Shown here one piece after another: positions 16,690 through 27,200 of a DNA stretch of 55,545 nt; positions within the stretch are counted from its first letter, which is position 1, and the number at the start of each line of letters is the position of its first letter. The DNA comes from Deltaproteobacteria bacterium (GTDB lineage Bacteria > Desulfobacterota > DSM-4660 > Desulfatiglandales > HGW-15): the NCBI GenBank assembly GCA_019313825.1, contig JAFDAM010000008.1, positions 1 through 55,545 of the forward strand. Reading direction: 5' to 3'. A program made the position numbers and the translations under genes. The notes beneath the pieces are model-generated. The model was given only the letters and a program-made list of their open reading frames with translations. It ran no database searches and was not told where the DNA came from.

Positions 16690-17166
16690 CAGGTCTATCA
16701 ACAGAAACATATAGACCATAACGGAAAAGCCGAGATTACTGTTTCAAATTCCCCCGACATCTGCCCCGTAACAGGACGGCCTGTCCTTTGCAGGCCGGAA
16801 TGGACGGATATCGATCTTGGAAAAGGATACTTTGTAACGTTCAAGTTTATCGGCGACAGGATACTCATCTCCATCCCCAGGGGGAGCACCGGAGAGCACG
16901 GGATGTAGAACCTGTTTCGTGAGCGCGCAAAGGTGCTTGAGGCCATGCTCGGTCCGGAGGAGCCTTTCTTTGAGCTGAAAGATTACACCGGGATCCAGGG
17001 GAGGCCCATAAAGACAGGGATGGACCAGTTTGCCAAAGGAATGATAGCAGACAAAGAAGCTATTATCACCTGTATTCAGGCGGGATGTGATAATTATATT
17101 GCGAAACCGTTTGATATCGATATAATAGTAAATAAACTTAAGGCGATGGGTTTTGTCGATTCCTGA
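16690..17166 (+). pseudogene. Remnant fusing a kinase sensor domain to a receiver tail
   Basis: One reading frame runs from about 16650 to the stop at 17166, interrupted only by TAG at 16906. The first part (HNGKAEITVSNSPDICPVTG, then RPEWTDIDLGKGYFVTFKFI and NLFRERAKVLEAML) looks like a sensory domain found at the N-terminus of deltaproteobacterial PAS kinases. After KGMIADKEA it passes directly into AIITCIQAGCDNYIAKPFDI, the C-terminal end of a CheY-type receiver with its conserved Lys-Pro. The middle of the kinase, and the receiver's Asp, are gone. No start codon with a ribosome site is visible. A large internal deletion plus an amber codon (probably GAG to TAG) explains it. Confidence 0.7.
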
Positions 17167-17294
17167 AAAAAACAAAGTTAGTTTGAGTCTAAATGAACTA
17201 CCTCACAGAAAGATATGGGCAATCAACCCCTGTCAGCCTCTGGCAGAATGAATTCTGCACCGCTTCAAGAGAACGATAACAAGGAAGTATTTAT

Positions 17295-18446
17295 ATGATA
17301 GACATCCAAGAAATGACAGTGCTCATAGTGGATGATATGCCCTCCATGACCAAGTTTATCCATAAGATGATGAGAAACATCGGATATGGAAAAGAGTTTT
17401 TCTTTGCACAAAGCGGCAAAGAGGCATTGGAAATATTAAAGAAAGAGTTCATTGACCTGGTCATGCTGGACTACAATATGCCGGAGATGTCAGGGGGCGA
17501 GGTCTTGAGTAATATACGTGATGACAGGGATCTGAGGGATATACCTGTAATCATGGTCACGGCTGAAGCGTATAGTGATTTTGTGGCGGAGATCGGAGAG
17601 ACAGATGTAGACGCCTACATCCTGAAACCCATCACCATTCAAATATTGCAAGAAAAGATCTCCTTTGTGATTGATAACCACAATAATCCCCCCCCAATGG
17701 TCTATCATCTGAAAATGGCCAGGACCTTTGAAGATGAAGGCGATCTGGATTCGGCTATTGAGCAGGCATGGATTGCCATGGAAGCGAACCCGAATGCAAC
17801 AAGGCCCATACGCGAACTGGGTTATTACTATTATAAAAAGAATGATCTCAAAGAGGCCGAGAAATGGTTATTAAAGGCCGCAAAGATGAATGAACTGGAC
17901 GTATTTGCCTTTCATCATCTAGGGGAGATCTACCTCCAACAAAGAGACATTGAAAAGGCTGCATATTACCTGGAAAAGGCCATGAAGATCAGTCCCCGCC
18001 ATCTTGATCGGGGTATCAATTTCGGAAAGACCCTGATCAGTATGAAAATGATCCCAAAGGCTGTTCAGGTATTTGACAAGACCCTCGAATTTGCAGGAAA
18101 CCCGGTAGATCTGCGAGAAGAAATAATCGATTTCTGTATCGGTGAAGAGGTAAATGAATATGCTGTAAAGCTCATGGAGACCCTTATCATCGAACAGCCG
18201 AACAGGGCGGATCTGTTTTTTAAGTTGGGTCAGACCCTGGAGAAAATGGACGAAATCAACAAGGCAGTGACCTATCTGGTCAGAGCGGATAACATCGACA
18301 AGACAAATTCGGACATAAAGATCCACCTGTCCAAAAATTATCTGGCATTAAAGAAACCTCTGTTAGCTGAAAGACCCTTGAGAGAGATACTCAAGGGAAA
18401 TCCTGATAATGACTTAGCAAAAGAACTCCTTAAACAGTGTTTATAA
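17295..18446 (+). CDS. Response regulator with TPR output domain
   Basis: A 383-residue protein. Residues 5-125 are a CheY-type receiver: VLIVDDMPSM, phosphoacceptor Asp59 in VMLDYNMP, a Thr in VTAEAY and Lys in YILKPI. A Pro-rich hinge encoded by a C8 tract (17688-17695) follows, then about five TPR units from residue 135 to the C-terminus (EDEGDLDSAIEQAWIAMEAN and similar). Output is therefore protein-protein interaction rather than DNA binding. No membrane segment. It follows the hybrid kinase and its remnant and is a plausible phosphorelay partner. The start is ATG 17295 with AAGGAAG 10-15 bases upstream. Confidence 0.9.
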   Translation: MIDIQEMTVLIVDDMPSMTKFIHKMMRNIGYGKEFFFAQSGKEALEILKKEFIDLVMLDYNMPEMSGGEVLSNIRDDRDLRDIPVIMVTAEAYSDFVAEIGETDVDAYILKPITIQILQEKISFVIDNHNNPPPMVYHLKMARTFEDEGDLDSAIEQAWIAMEANPNATRPIRELGYYYYKKNDLKEAEKWLLKAAKMNELDVFAFHHLGEIYLQQRDIEKAAYYLEKAMKISPRHLDRGINFGKTLISMKMIPKAVQVFDKTLEFAGNPVDLREEIIDFCIGEEVNEYAVKLMETLIIEQPNRADLFFKLGQTLEKMDEINKAVTYLVRADNIDKTNSDIKIHLSKNYLALKKPLLAERPLREILKGNPDNDLAKELLKQCL

Positions 18447-18475
18447 AGGGAGTGAATCAGGATTTTTTTTGACGT

Positions 18476-18504
18476 TTGACAAACCCATATCTTATTGTTA
18501 TCAA
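18476..18504 (+). promoter_or_regulatory. Candidate promoter of the cold-shock gene
   Basis: TTGACA (18476-18481), a 17-base spacer and TATCAA (18499-18504) form a reasonable sigma70 promoter. It would give a 5' leader of roughly 110-120 bases, the length typical of cold-shock protein mRNAs whose leaders control translation. Confidence 0.45.
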
Positions 18505-18624
18505 TGTGCAATGTTCTGCTTTATTCCTGGGTCGGCTGTTCTCTGTAGGCGCGTTTCTTTTGCCAGAGTGGCGACCTTAGGCTTGGGGCTATGACAGGAA
18601 CTTTTAAAAAAGGAGGTCGGTACT

Positions 18625-18825
18625 TTGGCTGAAGGAACGGTAAAGTGGTTTAGTGAAAGGAAGGGGTTTGGATTTATTGAACAGGAAAACGGTAAGGACA
18701 TCTTCGTCCATTTTTCCTCCATTGATATGCCCGGATTCAAGACCCTCTCTGATGGAGAGAGCGTGGTCTTTGATGTGGAAGAGAGCGACCGAGGGCCTGT
18801 TGCCAAGAATGTGAAAAGGCTTTAA
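18625..18825 (+). CDS. Cold-shock domain protein (CspA family)
   Basis: A 66-residue single OB-fold cold-shock protein. RNP1 is KGFGFIE and RNP2 is DIFVHFS, with [15 protein letters not shown] near the N-terminus, so the nucleic-acid-binding aromatic surface is complete. It binds single-stranded DNA/RNA as a chaperone. The start is TTG 18625 with AGGAGG at 18611-18616, 8 bases away, the only sensible choice because family members begin M-x-x-GTVKWF. A good terminator follows at 18848. It is monocistronic. Confidence 0.95.
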   Translation: MAEGTVKWFSERKGFGFIEQENGKDIFVHFSSIDMPGFKTLSDGESVVFDVEESDRGPVAKNVKRL

Positions 18826-18847
18826 ATAACCTGAGCACAGCTATCAG

Positions 18848-18880
18848 GGCACCCGCAGATAAAAGACGAGGTGCCTTTTT
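18848..18880 (+). terminator. Rho-independent terminator of the cold-shock gene
   Basis: GGCACC (18848-18853) pairs with GGTGCC (18870-18875), followed immediately by five T (18876-18880) and ATTT. It lies 22 bases after the cold-shock gene stop. Confidence 0.88.
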
Positions 18881-18967
18881 ATTTCGGCTTTTAGGATAGT
18901 ATACTCTGTGCGTGTCGAAGATCCCATATTATTGGGGCCAGATAAAAAATGACGATGCCTTAAAAGG

Positions 18968-19145
18968 ACAATCCAATCCGGCAATACATATATAAGGCTT
19001 AAGGCCGAAGGCTGAAGGCAGCAGGTAAGAGATTATTTTACCATATACCTTTTTCTATTTAGATCTCGCCTTGAAGAGACAGCCATTACCTCCTTTGATA
19101 GCCACACCCTTTAGGGTGTAAACAAAACCATACCTTTTGATAAAA
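18968..19145 (+). repeat. Dispersed palindromic repeat, partial copy 2
   Basis: It shares with copy 1 the end AATCCGGCAAT (about 18972), a low-complexity AAGGCTTAAGGCCGAAGG stretch, CCATATACCTTTTTCTATTT, TCTCGCCTTGAAGAGACAGC, the ACACCCTTTAGGGTGT hairpin and ACAAAACCATACC. The CAAATATTTG core is absent here too. The stretch 18881-19267 holds nothing else except the promoter of the AsmA-like gene. Confidence 0.6.
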
Positions 19146-19267
19146 CCTAAATGCCATATCCCGTTATAGCCGTTCCTTGACCCAAAACAAGGTTTATCCT
19201 ATAATTCAGGCTCTTTACTCTGTTATTTATGCAACTTTATGGTTTATACCAACATCCGGAAATACCC

Positions 19268-22200
19268 ATGACAACTTCAGCTGCATCAGCTTCGATATCC
19301 AAACCTATCGTAAAATGGCTGCTGTGGATATTCTGTATCGTCCTGTTCATATTCGCCCTCCTGGGCGCCTCCCTGTATTTCCTTCCGGGACTGATTTCCA
19401 CCGAATGGTTCAGGCAACGTGTGGAGCATCAGGCCTTTCAAATAATTCAACGTCCCACACACATAGAAAAGCTGCACTGGACCTGGTCCCGTGGAATCCT
19501 GCTCCGGGGATTGCAGATAGCCGATGACCCTGCATTTTCTGACAGACCGCTGATCCGTATTGAACATGCTTCCCTGACCGTGGATCTTATGGAGCTGTTC
19601 CGGCGCAGACTGGTCTTCGACCTGGAACTAAAGGGATTGGATGCCGGTCTTGTCCGAAATCCGGATGGACAGACCAATATTGATCTGCTTCTTAATACTA
19701 TTGGAGGTCCTGAAAAACCCAAACCCGAACCCGGGCCAAAAAAACAACGCAGCCGTTATCCCGCCCTGATCTTTGATATTCAGGGACGTATACAATTAAG
19801 CGACGCATCCATTCAGGTGAAGGATCATGCTCAGGATCACGTGATCCTGGTCCGAGACATATCTCTGCTTTTAGAGGTCCCTTCTCTGCTTCAAAAACCC
19901 GTTAACCTGACAATAACGGCAAAGGCAGAGCTTGACGGCAGACCCCTGCCCCCGGCACGTCTCACGGTACGGGTTGAAAACCTGATCACCCCGGACGCCT
20001 TTTTAGATCCGTCTCAAGCCGCAGTAATAGTCAAGGCCGATCTCCCCGGTGTCCGGATCGATCTCCGGGGCGCACTGCGTGACAAAGGTATGCAAGGAAA
20101 GGTACGGCTAAACATGGCTGCCCTCGCCTCGGCTGCCCGGCCTATTCTTGGTTCCGCGCTGCCGGATCTATCCGGCAGTATTGAACTGGACGTTGACGTG
20201 TCAGGGAATGACGGGGAATCGATAAGGTTTGCCGCCAACGTGATAGGTAAAGACCTGGTTGTTTCCGGCGGTCCATTGAAAGAAGGTCAGACAGGACCGG
20301 TCAGTTTCGGGGCGTTTCATGGGGGAACAGTAGACCTTTCCAAAGGGATTCTAAAGATTAGAGAAGGGGAGATCTGGTTACAGGACCATAACCGTATCTC
20401 CTGGCACGGGACCGTGAATCACCTGAAAGGCCCCAATCCCGTTTCAGACTTAACCATAGGTCCCCTGTATCTCGATCTGAAGGAGATCCATGCACTGGCA
20501 AAGGGATTCGTGCCTGCCGGAATTGCCCGCTATCACGAAAATAAGACGGGTATGGACAGCTCCAGGTTGCAGATCAAAGAGATCAGGTTCAAGGGACCGA
20601 TCCCCTCGGGCCCTAACCAAGTCGAGTTGGAGGGTCTCTCTTTGACCCTACCATACATCAGGATAAATACACCGGCAATCGCGTTAAAAGCGGAACATAT
20701 AAACCTCATAGTGCAACAGGGAGGCGTGATTCTTGAATCACTCTTCCCCACTCGTGCAACAGCTTCAGCGAGTCTGGATATCAGGAATATTCATCTTAAG
20801 GCCGGTGAGGAGATATGGATAAAGAGGCTGGATCTACCTTTACTCGATCTCCGGGCCTCAGATATCGCCGTCTCTCCCGAAGCCTTGTTCGGGATCAGCG
20901 GAAAGTTCGTAGTACACGAATCAGGCGAAATAAAAGGGTTAATTGCAACCTCTAGGGCTAGTGTGCCCGAGTTACACCATTCTCTAACCGCCGAATGCCT
21001 TCTGGATCAGGGTCATTCAGCCAGGGTTGATGTAAACAGGATTGCGATCTCCGCGCCTCGCCTCCGTATCGAAGGCATTTTCCATGAGCCTGTTGAGACC
21101 GGGATAGAGATAGAGTCCGGTGTCACGGGAATTCATCTCCACGGACTGAACCCCTTACGCATGGACGTCCAGAAACTTCATGCCAACCTGGATATTGAAA
21201 AACTGCTTCAGGCCAGGATGAGCGCCCATGCCCTCAACCTCGGGTCTGAGCGGCTGGAAACCCGGGGGACAATCAGTGTGAACCTTGGAAACCTGACCTC
21301 CCTGATTCCGCCGGACCTCATGCCTCAGGTCAGTATGAACGGCACAATGGGCGTGGATTTCCAATTCCAGGGCCGGCTGCCCGGAAAAGATGAGATTGTC
21401 CGGCTGACTGACCGCAACGTGTCCCTGGTCGAGAGGCTTCGCCAAACAGGGTTTATAGAGAACCTTGAAGTCAATACTTCGTTGAATAATCTTGGGGTGG
21501 ACCTGTCCCTTGGAGACAGTTCCGCGCTCAAGGTCTCCAATATAAGTTCCCTCGTCCCCCTGAAATTAAGCTTGAATAATGGTCTGAAAAAGGGCAAAAT
21601 CCATGGTGAGATCGTATTTAATCGGATCGAGGAGCTGCCGTCTTTCGGAAGACTTGATCAACCCATGAAAGTCACTCTCTCCTTCTCGTTCGCCCAGGAA
21701 AATCTCAAAACCGTTCATTTCTCCGAAACAATGAAGGTTGATTCATTGAATGTAAATCAATCGCTTCGGCTCTCCCTATACAATATAGATCAAATTCTCT
21801 CCTCCGGATCACGATCTCCTTTATCGACACTCCTGGAAAAAGTGGATGGATTGCTGAGCATGTCGATCCAGGCTGATCTTGACACGGACCAAAGCAGATT
21901 CATAGAGGGCCTGTCCCTTCAAGGAGACCTGGATGCGGGAGCAGAGGTTCATCTTGAAGGGGGCAGGGAGATCATGTTTAAAGGAAGGCTTGAGAGTCCC
22001 GGTCTGGATGTCCGGGTGGGAGATATCATTCGGATTTCCAATCTTAAAACCCATATCAATCTTGAAAAAAAGTACGTCCTGGCCCGGGAGATAGATTCAG
22101 CAAATATATCCTCCTCACCCCCCTTATCAATGGAGGTCCTCAGCCCGCATTCCAAGAAGCAAACCCTTGACAAGTACAGGAACAGCGCCGCACGGCGGCT

Positions 22201-22939
22201 TATGGACGATCTGCGGGGACGGCTGGCGCCAAAACGTTCCATCTCTTTTGATTCGGCCGGCATAAAGGCAGGGCCCGTGCTGCTTGAGATCTCCAACCAT
22301 GAACTTGAGTTTCGTCTTGTACGGAATCTGCCGCATATCGACTATTTCCAGATGGACCTGATGGGGGGTACCGTCGTCGGCTCCCTCTCCATATCCGAAA
22401 AAGATAAGACGTTCGTGCTTGAATCAAGATGCTCCCTGTCCGGCCTGAACGCCAACAGATTGATACCCGGTATAATCCAGGGAGTGCCTGACGAGGAAGC
22501 CGAACTGACCGGACAGCTCTACCTTTGGCTGCCTATCTCTGCTGATCCCGGGCAACTGCTCAATGATCTGCAAGTGAGTGTTGACCTGACACACATCGGG
22601 GCCAGGACCCTAGAACGCCTGCTGTATGCCATGGACCCCTATGAGAGTAATGAGGCTATTGTGAAGCAACGCAAACTCCTGAAGATAGGCACACCCCGCT
22701 GGGTCAGACTGAAGATCCGGCACGGCACCCTGTCCCTGTCCGGCGAGATTGAGGCAAAAGGTATTCGTTTGGATCTCCCAAAGATCGAACGGCTTAATAT
22801 AGCTAATATGTCGATAGGCCAACAGATGGAGAATAACATTTCCAGGCTTGGGGCCGTTAATAAACTATTGAAAATGATCTCAGCAGAAAATATTTTTATT
22901 GATCCAAAGGATAATGTTCGGCTTGACTCAGATCTGTGA
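19268..22939 (+). CDS. AsmA/YdbH-like inner-membrane-anchored periplasmic protein
   Basis: A 1223-residue protein with one N-terminal membrane anchor (about residues 14-38, WLLWIFCIVLFIFALLGASL) and a very long repetitive beta-rich body, the build of AsmA-like bridge proteins that carry phospholipid across the envelope. Patterns such as LHWTWSRGILLRGLQI, LVFDLELKGLDAGLVRN and GQTNIDLLLN are AsmA-like. The downstream gene encodes a DUF1318-type protein, as with E. coli ydbH and ydbL, which supports a YdbH-like identity. ATG 19268 is preferred over 19229 because it gives a conventional signal-anchor; the ribosome site (GGAAA) is weak. Alternatives: TamB or another DUF748-type protein. Confidence 0.75.
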   Translation: MTTSAASASISKPIVKWLLWIFCIVLFIFALLGASLYFLPGLISTEWFRQRVEHQAFQIIQRPTHIEKLHWTWSRGILLRGLQIADDPAFSDRPLIRIEHASLTVDLMELFRRRLVFDLELKGLDAGLVRNPDGQTNIDLLLNTIGGPEKPKPEPGPKKQRSRYPALIFDIQGRIQLSDASIQVKDHAQDHVILVRDISLLLEVPSLLQKPVNLTITAKAELDGRPLPPARLTVRVENLITPDAFLDPSQAAVIVKADLPGVRIDLRGALRDKGMQGKVRLNMAALASAARPILGSALPDLSGSIELDVDVSGNDGESIRFAANVIGKDLVVSGGPLKEGQTGPVSFGAFHGGTVDLSKGILKIREGEIWLQDHNRISWHGTVNHLKGPNPVSDLTIGPLYLDLKEIHALAKGFVPAGIARYHENKTGMDSSRLQIKEIRFKGPIPSGPNQVELEGLSLTLPYIRINTPAIALKAEHINLIVQQGGVILESLFPTRATASASLDIRNIHLKAGEEIWIKRLDLPLLDLRASDIAVSPEALFGISGKFVVHESGEIKGLIATSRASVPELHHSLTAECLLDQGHSARVDVNRIAISAPRLRIEGIFHEPVETGIEIESGVTGIHLHGLNPLRMDVQKLHANLDIEKLLQARMSAHALNLGSERLETRGTISVNLGNLTSLIPPDLMPQVSMNGTMGVDFQFQGRLPGKDEIVRLTDRNVSLVERLRQTGFIENLEVNTSLNNLGVDLSLGDSSALKVSNISSLVPLKLSLNNGLKKGKIHGEIVFNRIEELPSFGRLDQPMKVTLSFSFAQENLKTVHFSETMKVDSLNVNQSLRLSLYNIDQILSSGSRSPLSTLLEKVDGLLSMSIQADLDTDQSRFIEGLSLQGDLDAGAEVHLEGGREIMFKGRLESPGLDVRVGDIIRISNLKTHINLEKKYVLAREIDSANISSSPPLSMEVLSPHSKKQTLDKYRNSAARRLMDDLRGRLAPKRSISFDSAGIKAGPVLLEISNHELEFRLVRNLPHIDYFQMDLMGGTVVGSLSISEKDKTFVLESRCSLSGLNANRLIPGIIQGVPDEEAELTGQLYLWLPISADPGQLLNDLQVSVDLTHIGARTLERLLYAMDPYESNEAIVKQRKLLKIGTPRWVRLKIRHGTLSLSGEIEAKGIRLDLPKIERLNIANMSIGQQMENNISRLGAVNKLLKMISAENIFIDPKDNVRLDSDL

Positions 22940-23002
22940 TAAAATATTTTCTTGACCGCATCAGAACCATTAGGCTCTCTCTGAATGGAGTGCTTAACCC
23001 GA

Positions 23003-23105
23003 TAATGTCTATCTCTTCAAGGCGACCCCGCCCGGGCGGGGCCACCTTATTAACGGGGTGGTCGAATATTTAGGGTTTGAAAAGCTCAAAGTAGATTCCA
23101 CCTGT
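23003..23105 (-). repeat. Dispersed palindromic repeat, partial copy 3
   Basis: TCTATCTCTTCAAGGCGA is followed by a perfect palindrome CCCCGCCCGGGCGGGG (about 23026-23041), then GGTGGTCGAATATTTAGGGTTT (23058-23079; a degraded core) and AGTAGATTCCACCTG. A GC hairpin occupies the same place, just after CTTGAA/TTCAAG, in copy 1. It lies between the YdbH-like and YdbL-like genes. Confidence 0.55.
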
Positions 23106-23178
23106 TCTGCCCGCCGCAATGCGGTGACGGAAGGGGGGAAGACCGGAATTTCCGGATTCAATTAATCGGAGGGGACAT

Positions 23179-23763
23179 ATGAAACGATACAGTTTTCTTG
23201 GGCTGGCCATGCTTCTTTGCTTCGGCTGCACACTGGCCGAGGTCAAGGTCAATGTGGTGAGCGAGAGGACCTCCCTGGAGAACCAGGTGTTAGGCTCTTA
23301 CAATTCCCTGGACCAGGACTTGTTGTTAGTTGCTTCGGTCCGGGGTGTGGACCCCCTGGGGCGTATCCAGAAGCCTCCCAGGAGCAGCCGGGAGCACAAG
23401 GACGCAATAGAAGGCATGCAGGTTATGGCCTTTCATGCCGATGATGTAGATGCCTTCAAGAGACTGGGCTGGGTAGGCGAAAACAATGAAGGGCTTCTGA
23501 CACCCTTTCCCATGGACAAGGTCAACGTGCCCGAAGACCTGAAGGGATTCGCGACCCGGTACAAGGAAGATGAATTCAACTCGGTTTTAAAAGAGGTCAA
23601 TACCGCCCGGGAACTGATCATGCGGCGGGTAGTGGAGATCAATGAGGACTTTTCCAAAGAGGATCTCCCCAAGATACGCCGTGTGTTCGGGAAGCTCAAC
23701 AGGGAGAACGCCCTGCCAGGGGAGAAGATACAGAATGAAGACGAGTCATGGAAATCGAAATAG
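23179..23763 (+). CDS. DUF1318 (YdbL-like) lipoprotein
   Basis: A 194-residue predicted lipoprotein: MKRYSFLGLAMLLCFGC is a signal peptide ending in lipobox FGC (Cys17). The C-terminal portion ends NALPGEKIQNEDESWKSK, resembling the PGEYIQ..dGxW end of DUF1318/YdbL proteins. In E. coli, YdbL works with the AsmA-like YdbH and the lipoprotein YnbE in outer membrane lipid homeostasis. Here no YnbE-sized gene is visible, and the YdbL-like protein itself carries the lipid anchor. ATG 23179 follows CGGAGGGG. It lies 240 bases after the AsmA-like gene, separated by a repeat copy. Function is inferred from this pairing. Confidence 0.72.
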   Translation: MKRYSFLGLAMLLCFGCTLAEVKVNVVSERTSLENQVLGSYNSLDQDLLLVASVRGVDPLGRIQKPPRSSREHKDAIEGMQVMAFHADDVDAFKRLGWVGENNEGLLTPFPMDKVNVPEDLKGFATRYKEDEFNSVLKEVNTARELIMRRVVEINEDFSKEDLPKIRRVFGKLNRENALPGEKIQNEDESWKSK

Positions 23764-23813
23764 CCAAGGCTTCACCATAATTTAATTATAGTAAAAGTCT
23801 TAATTTCCTTTTG

Positions 23814-24045
23814 AGCCGGTGATGACCATCTCTTCAATACGATATCTACTACCTAAAGAGGAAGTGACCAAATATTTCGGGTTTGCAGTGTCAGATGTAG
23901 AATCCTGAAAGATCAGCGCAATAAACCCAAAATATTTGACCACAACGGGGTCTGGTGGAATTTCTAAAAAGATATCGTCTTGAAGAGACAGCCATCACCT
24001 CCTATGGGTGATACAACCCTTTTAGTGTACAAACAACGCCTGGTC
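23814..24045 (-). repeat. Dispersed palindromic repeat, full copy 4
   Basis: The outer arms are ATCTCTTCAATACGATATCT (23829-23848) and AGATATCGTCTTGAAGAGA (about 23970-23988). The inner arms are GTGACCAAATATTTCGGGTTT (about 23864) and AAACCCAAAATATTTGACCAC (about 23923). The right flank carries GCCATCACCTCCTATGGGTGAT, ACAACCCTTTTAGTGT and ACAACGCCTGGTC. The remaining bases up to the CHAT gene include a low-complexity stretch (24062-24095, GGATTAAAGGATTCAAGGG) and otherwise nothing recognisable. Confidence 0.75.
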
Positions 24046-24276
24046 ATTGAAGGTGAAGGCAATTGAGGATTAAAGGATTCAAGGGTTCAAGGTTGGAAAG
24101 CAACTAGCCGTGAACAGTGAACCATGAACTGTTAAACTGATAAACATACTCATAACTGGTTTTGAAATGCCTGAATGGCATTGACATTGGATGGTTCCGC
24201 AAGTCGCGGAACCATCTGTCCGCGTCTGTCTGCGTGGGTCTGCGGCTTAATATAAGTCTTTTACAGGAGATCAGAA

Positions 24277-27200
24277 TTGTTCATTGGCCATACATTTCAA
24301 AGAGCTCCTCTCAAGAGATATTGCGCCCGACTAACCCGCCGTTCGCTGATCCTTATCCTTGCAGTGCTCTTTGCGCTGCCCTCGAGTTCATGCCTGAAAC
24401 GGCTGGGCCTGAAGACCACTCCTGCCCGGGAATCAGTACAGGCGCCTTCCAGAGATGTCTCTATTTTCACCCGCGAGTCCAAGCGATTGCCTCCCAGGCA
24501 ACTTCCCGTGAACAGTCCCGTCCAGGTCACATTTGAGGCAGATCCCGTATTATACGCGGCCATATCTTTTACCGGCGAGTGGCTGGTCTATACATCCAGC
24601 CGCCGGGAACTTTCCGGTCTCTGGCTCCGATCCGCAGATCCTGCCCGTGTGGTCCTGCCCAGGCTCCTGACCTCGGAGGCGGGAAACAAGTCCGCGCCTG
24701 CCTTCTCCCCTGACGGTCGTCTGGTCGTTTTCGTGGGAACCGGTTACGACGTCAAGGGAGACATCTATCTTATGGCCCTGAATAAAACCGACGCCCGGCC
24801 CGTGAGACTCACTGGCAGAGACACGGAAGACGGGGCCCCGTGCTTCTCTCCTGACGGCAAGACCCTCTATTTTCATCAGACCGGCCCCGCTGAGGCACAA
24901 AGACACATAGTGGCGCTGGACCTGGACAACAGGGAACTCCCGCCCCGGCTTATTGACACGGGCGGAGACGGTTCATTCCCCAACATATCACCGGACGGCA
25001 GGCAACTGGCGTTCGTTTCGGTTCGATACGACCCGAACGGAGACATATTCATTGCAGAACTGGGGACAGGCAAGGTCATTCCCGTGACCAGAGGAACAGC
25101 CCGTGACCTCTTTCCTGTCTGGTCCGCTGACAATAAGCATATCTATTTCTCCCGTTTTGTCATTGACACGGACCGGGACGGGGCTGTCACGCCCAATGAC
25201 AATGCGGTGATCTGCAGGGTGAGAACAAACGAAAAGCTGCCTGCTGCCTATCCTGTTACCTCCGCCTCTTACTCTGCATATCAGCCCATGATCTCCGGAC
25301 CGACCCTCTATTTCCTGTCCGACAGAAAAGAGATCAGCAATCTCTGGTCACTCCCCCTGGAAGGGGAGATCCCGCGCCTTGACAATGCCGAGGCCCAGAT
25401 CGGACTTGCGCGGGAACTAAAGGCACAACTCCCTCCTGATCACTATCTGACTGTCCTGGGCTACTATAAGATACTGGAATCCTTTCCTGATAAAAAAACC
25501 TCAGGTGTAAGTGCCTCCTATGTCATTGCCCGGCTCTATGAGCGTATGGAAATGCCGGACATGGCCAAACAGGCCTTCCGACTTACCAGGGAATCATTCA
25601 GGGATCTTCTGCCCGAGACAGCCCTCTCAAATATTCATCTGATCCGAATTGGCGCCCAACAACGGTGGAATAAGGCCTATGCGGATACTCAACGGAAGGG
25701 CATACTCTCGGAAGCGCTTTCCGATCTCGAGGCCGTCATGGCCGTGCATCTGGGCCATCCCATGATCCGGGCCCAATGCCGGATCGAACAGGCCAGGCTC
25801 ATGGCGGAGCTCGGAAGGGACTCCGGATCACTTCTGGAAGCGATCCAATTGCTGGACCGTGTTATTGAGACAAACCCGTCACTCAGGGCGGAAAAAGCCG
25901 AGGCCATGATCCTGAGGGCCGACCTGTTCAGCCGGATCGGCAGGGCCGACGCGCTGTTTCCGGCCTACTCAAAGGTGATCAGGGAGTTCCAGGACCAGGA
26001 AGAATGGGCGGACAAGGCTGTTTCGCGTATCCTGGATCTGAGCGTATCAGGTGCGGATTCTGCCGGACCGGAAGACCGGATCAGGTTGCTGACCACGTCT
26101 GCCGATAGATACCGTCATGACCTGCCGAAACTTGCCATGGGGGCCTGGAACCGTATCGGCGACATCTATTTTGCAAACGATGAATGGCCTCAGGCCAAGG
26201 ACGCATACAGGCAGGTCCTGGGGCAGTTCCCGATTATCTCCACGCAGACCGCCGCGGCCCGGCTTGCCCTGGCCGAGATACTGTACAGGGAGGAGAGGTT
26301 CCGTCAGGCCCTGGACCTGTATGAGACCGAGATGGCCTCACGTCCCTATGAGGATTATCTCTATCGTCTGGCCCGAGCCAGCCACATCCGAAAATCCATT
26401 GCAGCCGGCGAATTCCTTTTTCACCTGGGCGAGGTCCTGCCTGCTCGAAAGATCTTTATCGACCTGATCCGCGACGACTACTCCATTGTGGAGGCGCACC
26501 GGGGATACATCAAGTGCGCTGCCGCCCGGAAACAGATCGCGGAAGTCCTGTCCCTTTACCGGAAACAACTGGAAAAGAATCCCGATGATCCCATTACGCT
26601 CTACGCCACGGGCCTGTGCCTGACCTATCTTGAAGACAAGAAGGCGCTGGAAGAGGCCCGGTCACTGATCCGGAGGGCCATAGAGCGGCAGGGACAGGTC
26701 GAATATTTTCATCAGACCCTGGGCTATGTCTTTGAGGTCCTTGAAACGGTTCATGGAGACAAGGGCTTGATAGAGGCGGCGCTCGAATCCTTTCAGAAGG
26801 CCTTTTTCCTGAATAACCCCGGGACAAACCCTGAAAATCGCGCAAACCTGCTCCTTAACCTGGGGAATATCCACTTCCTCCTGGGCCAGTACGGAAAGGC
26901 CTTTGAGAACTTTGCCGGGCGTCTTGAATCCGGTGTCCCCTTTGACCGGGAAGAGACCGAGATCGTCTTCTTTCAGCGGTTTGGAGTTGCGGCGTTCCAG
27001 GTACGGGAGAGAGAACAGCCCATACTGGCGTTCAGCAAGGCCCTTGATCTCATCGATAAGCGGATAGAGCCGAAACGCGCCTTCGAAGTTATGGGCCGCA
27101 TCAACCGTTTTATCAATGATAGGATCATAACCCGCGCGCTTAAGTGGCCCGAATCAGTCAAACGAGCCAATGGGCTGGCAACGCTTCAAGGGAATCTGAA

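Noticed and set aside
16933-17166. A stand-alone small receiver gene
   Set aside because: It is only the part after the amber codon of the kinase/receiver remnant; it lacks the acceptor Asp and a ribosome site.
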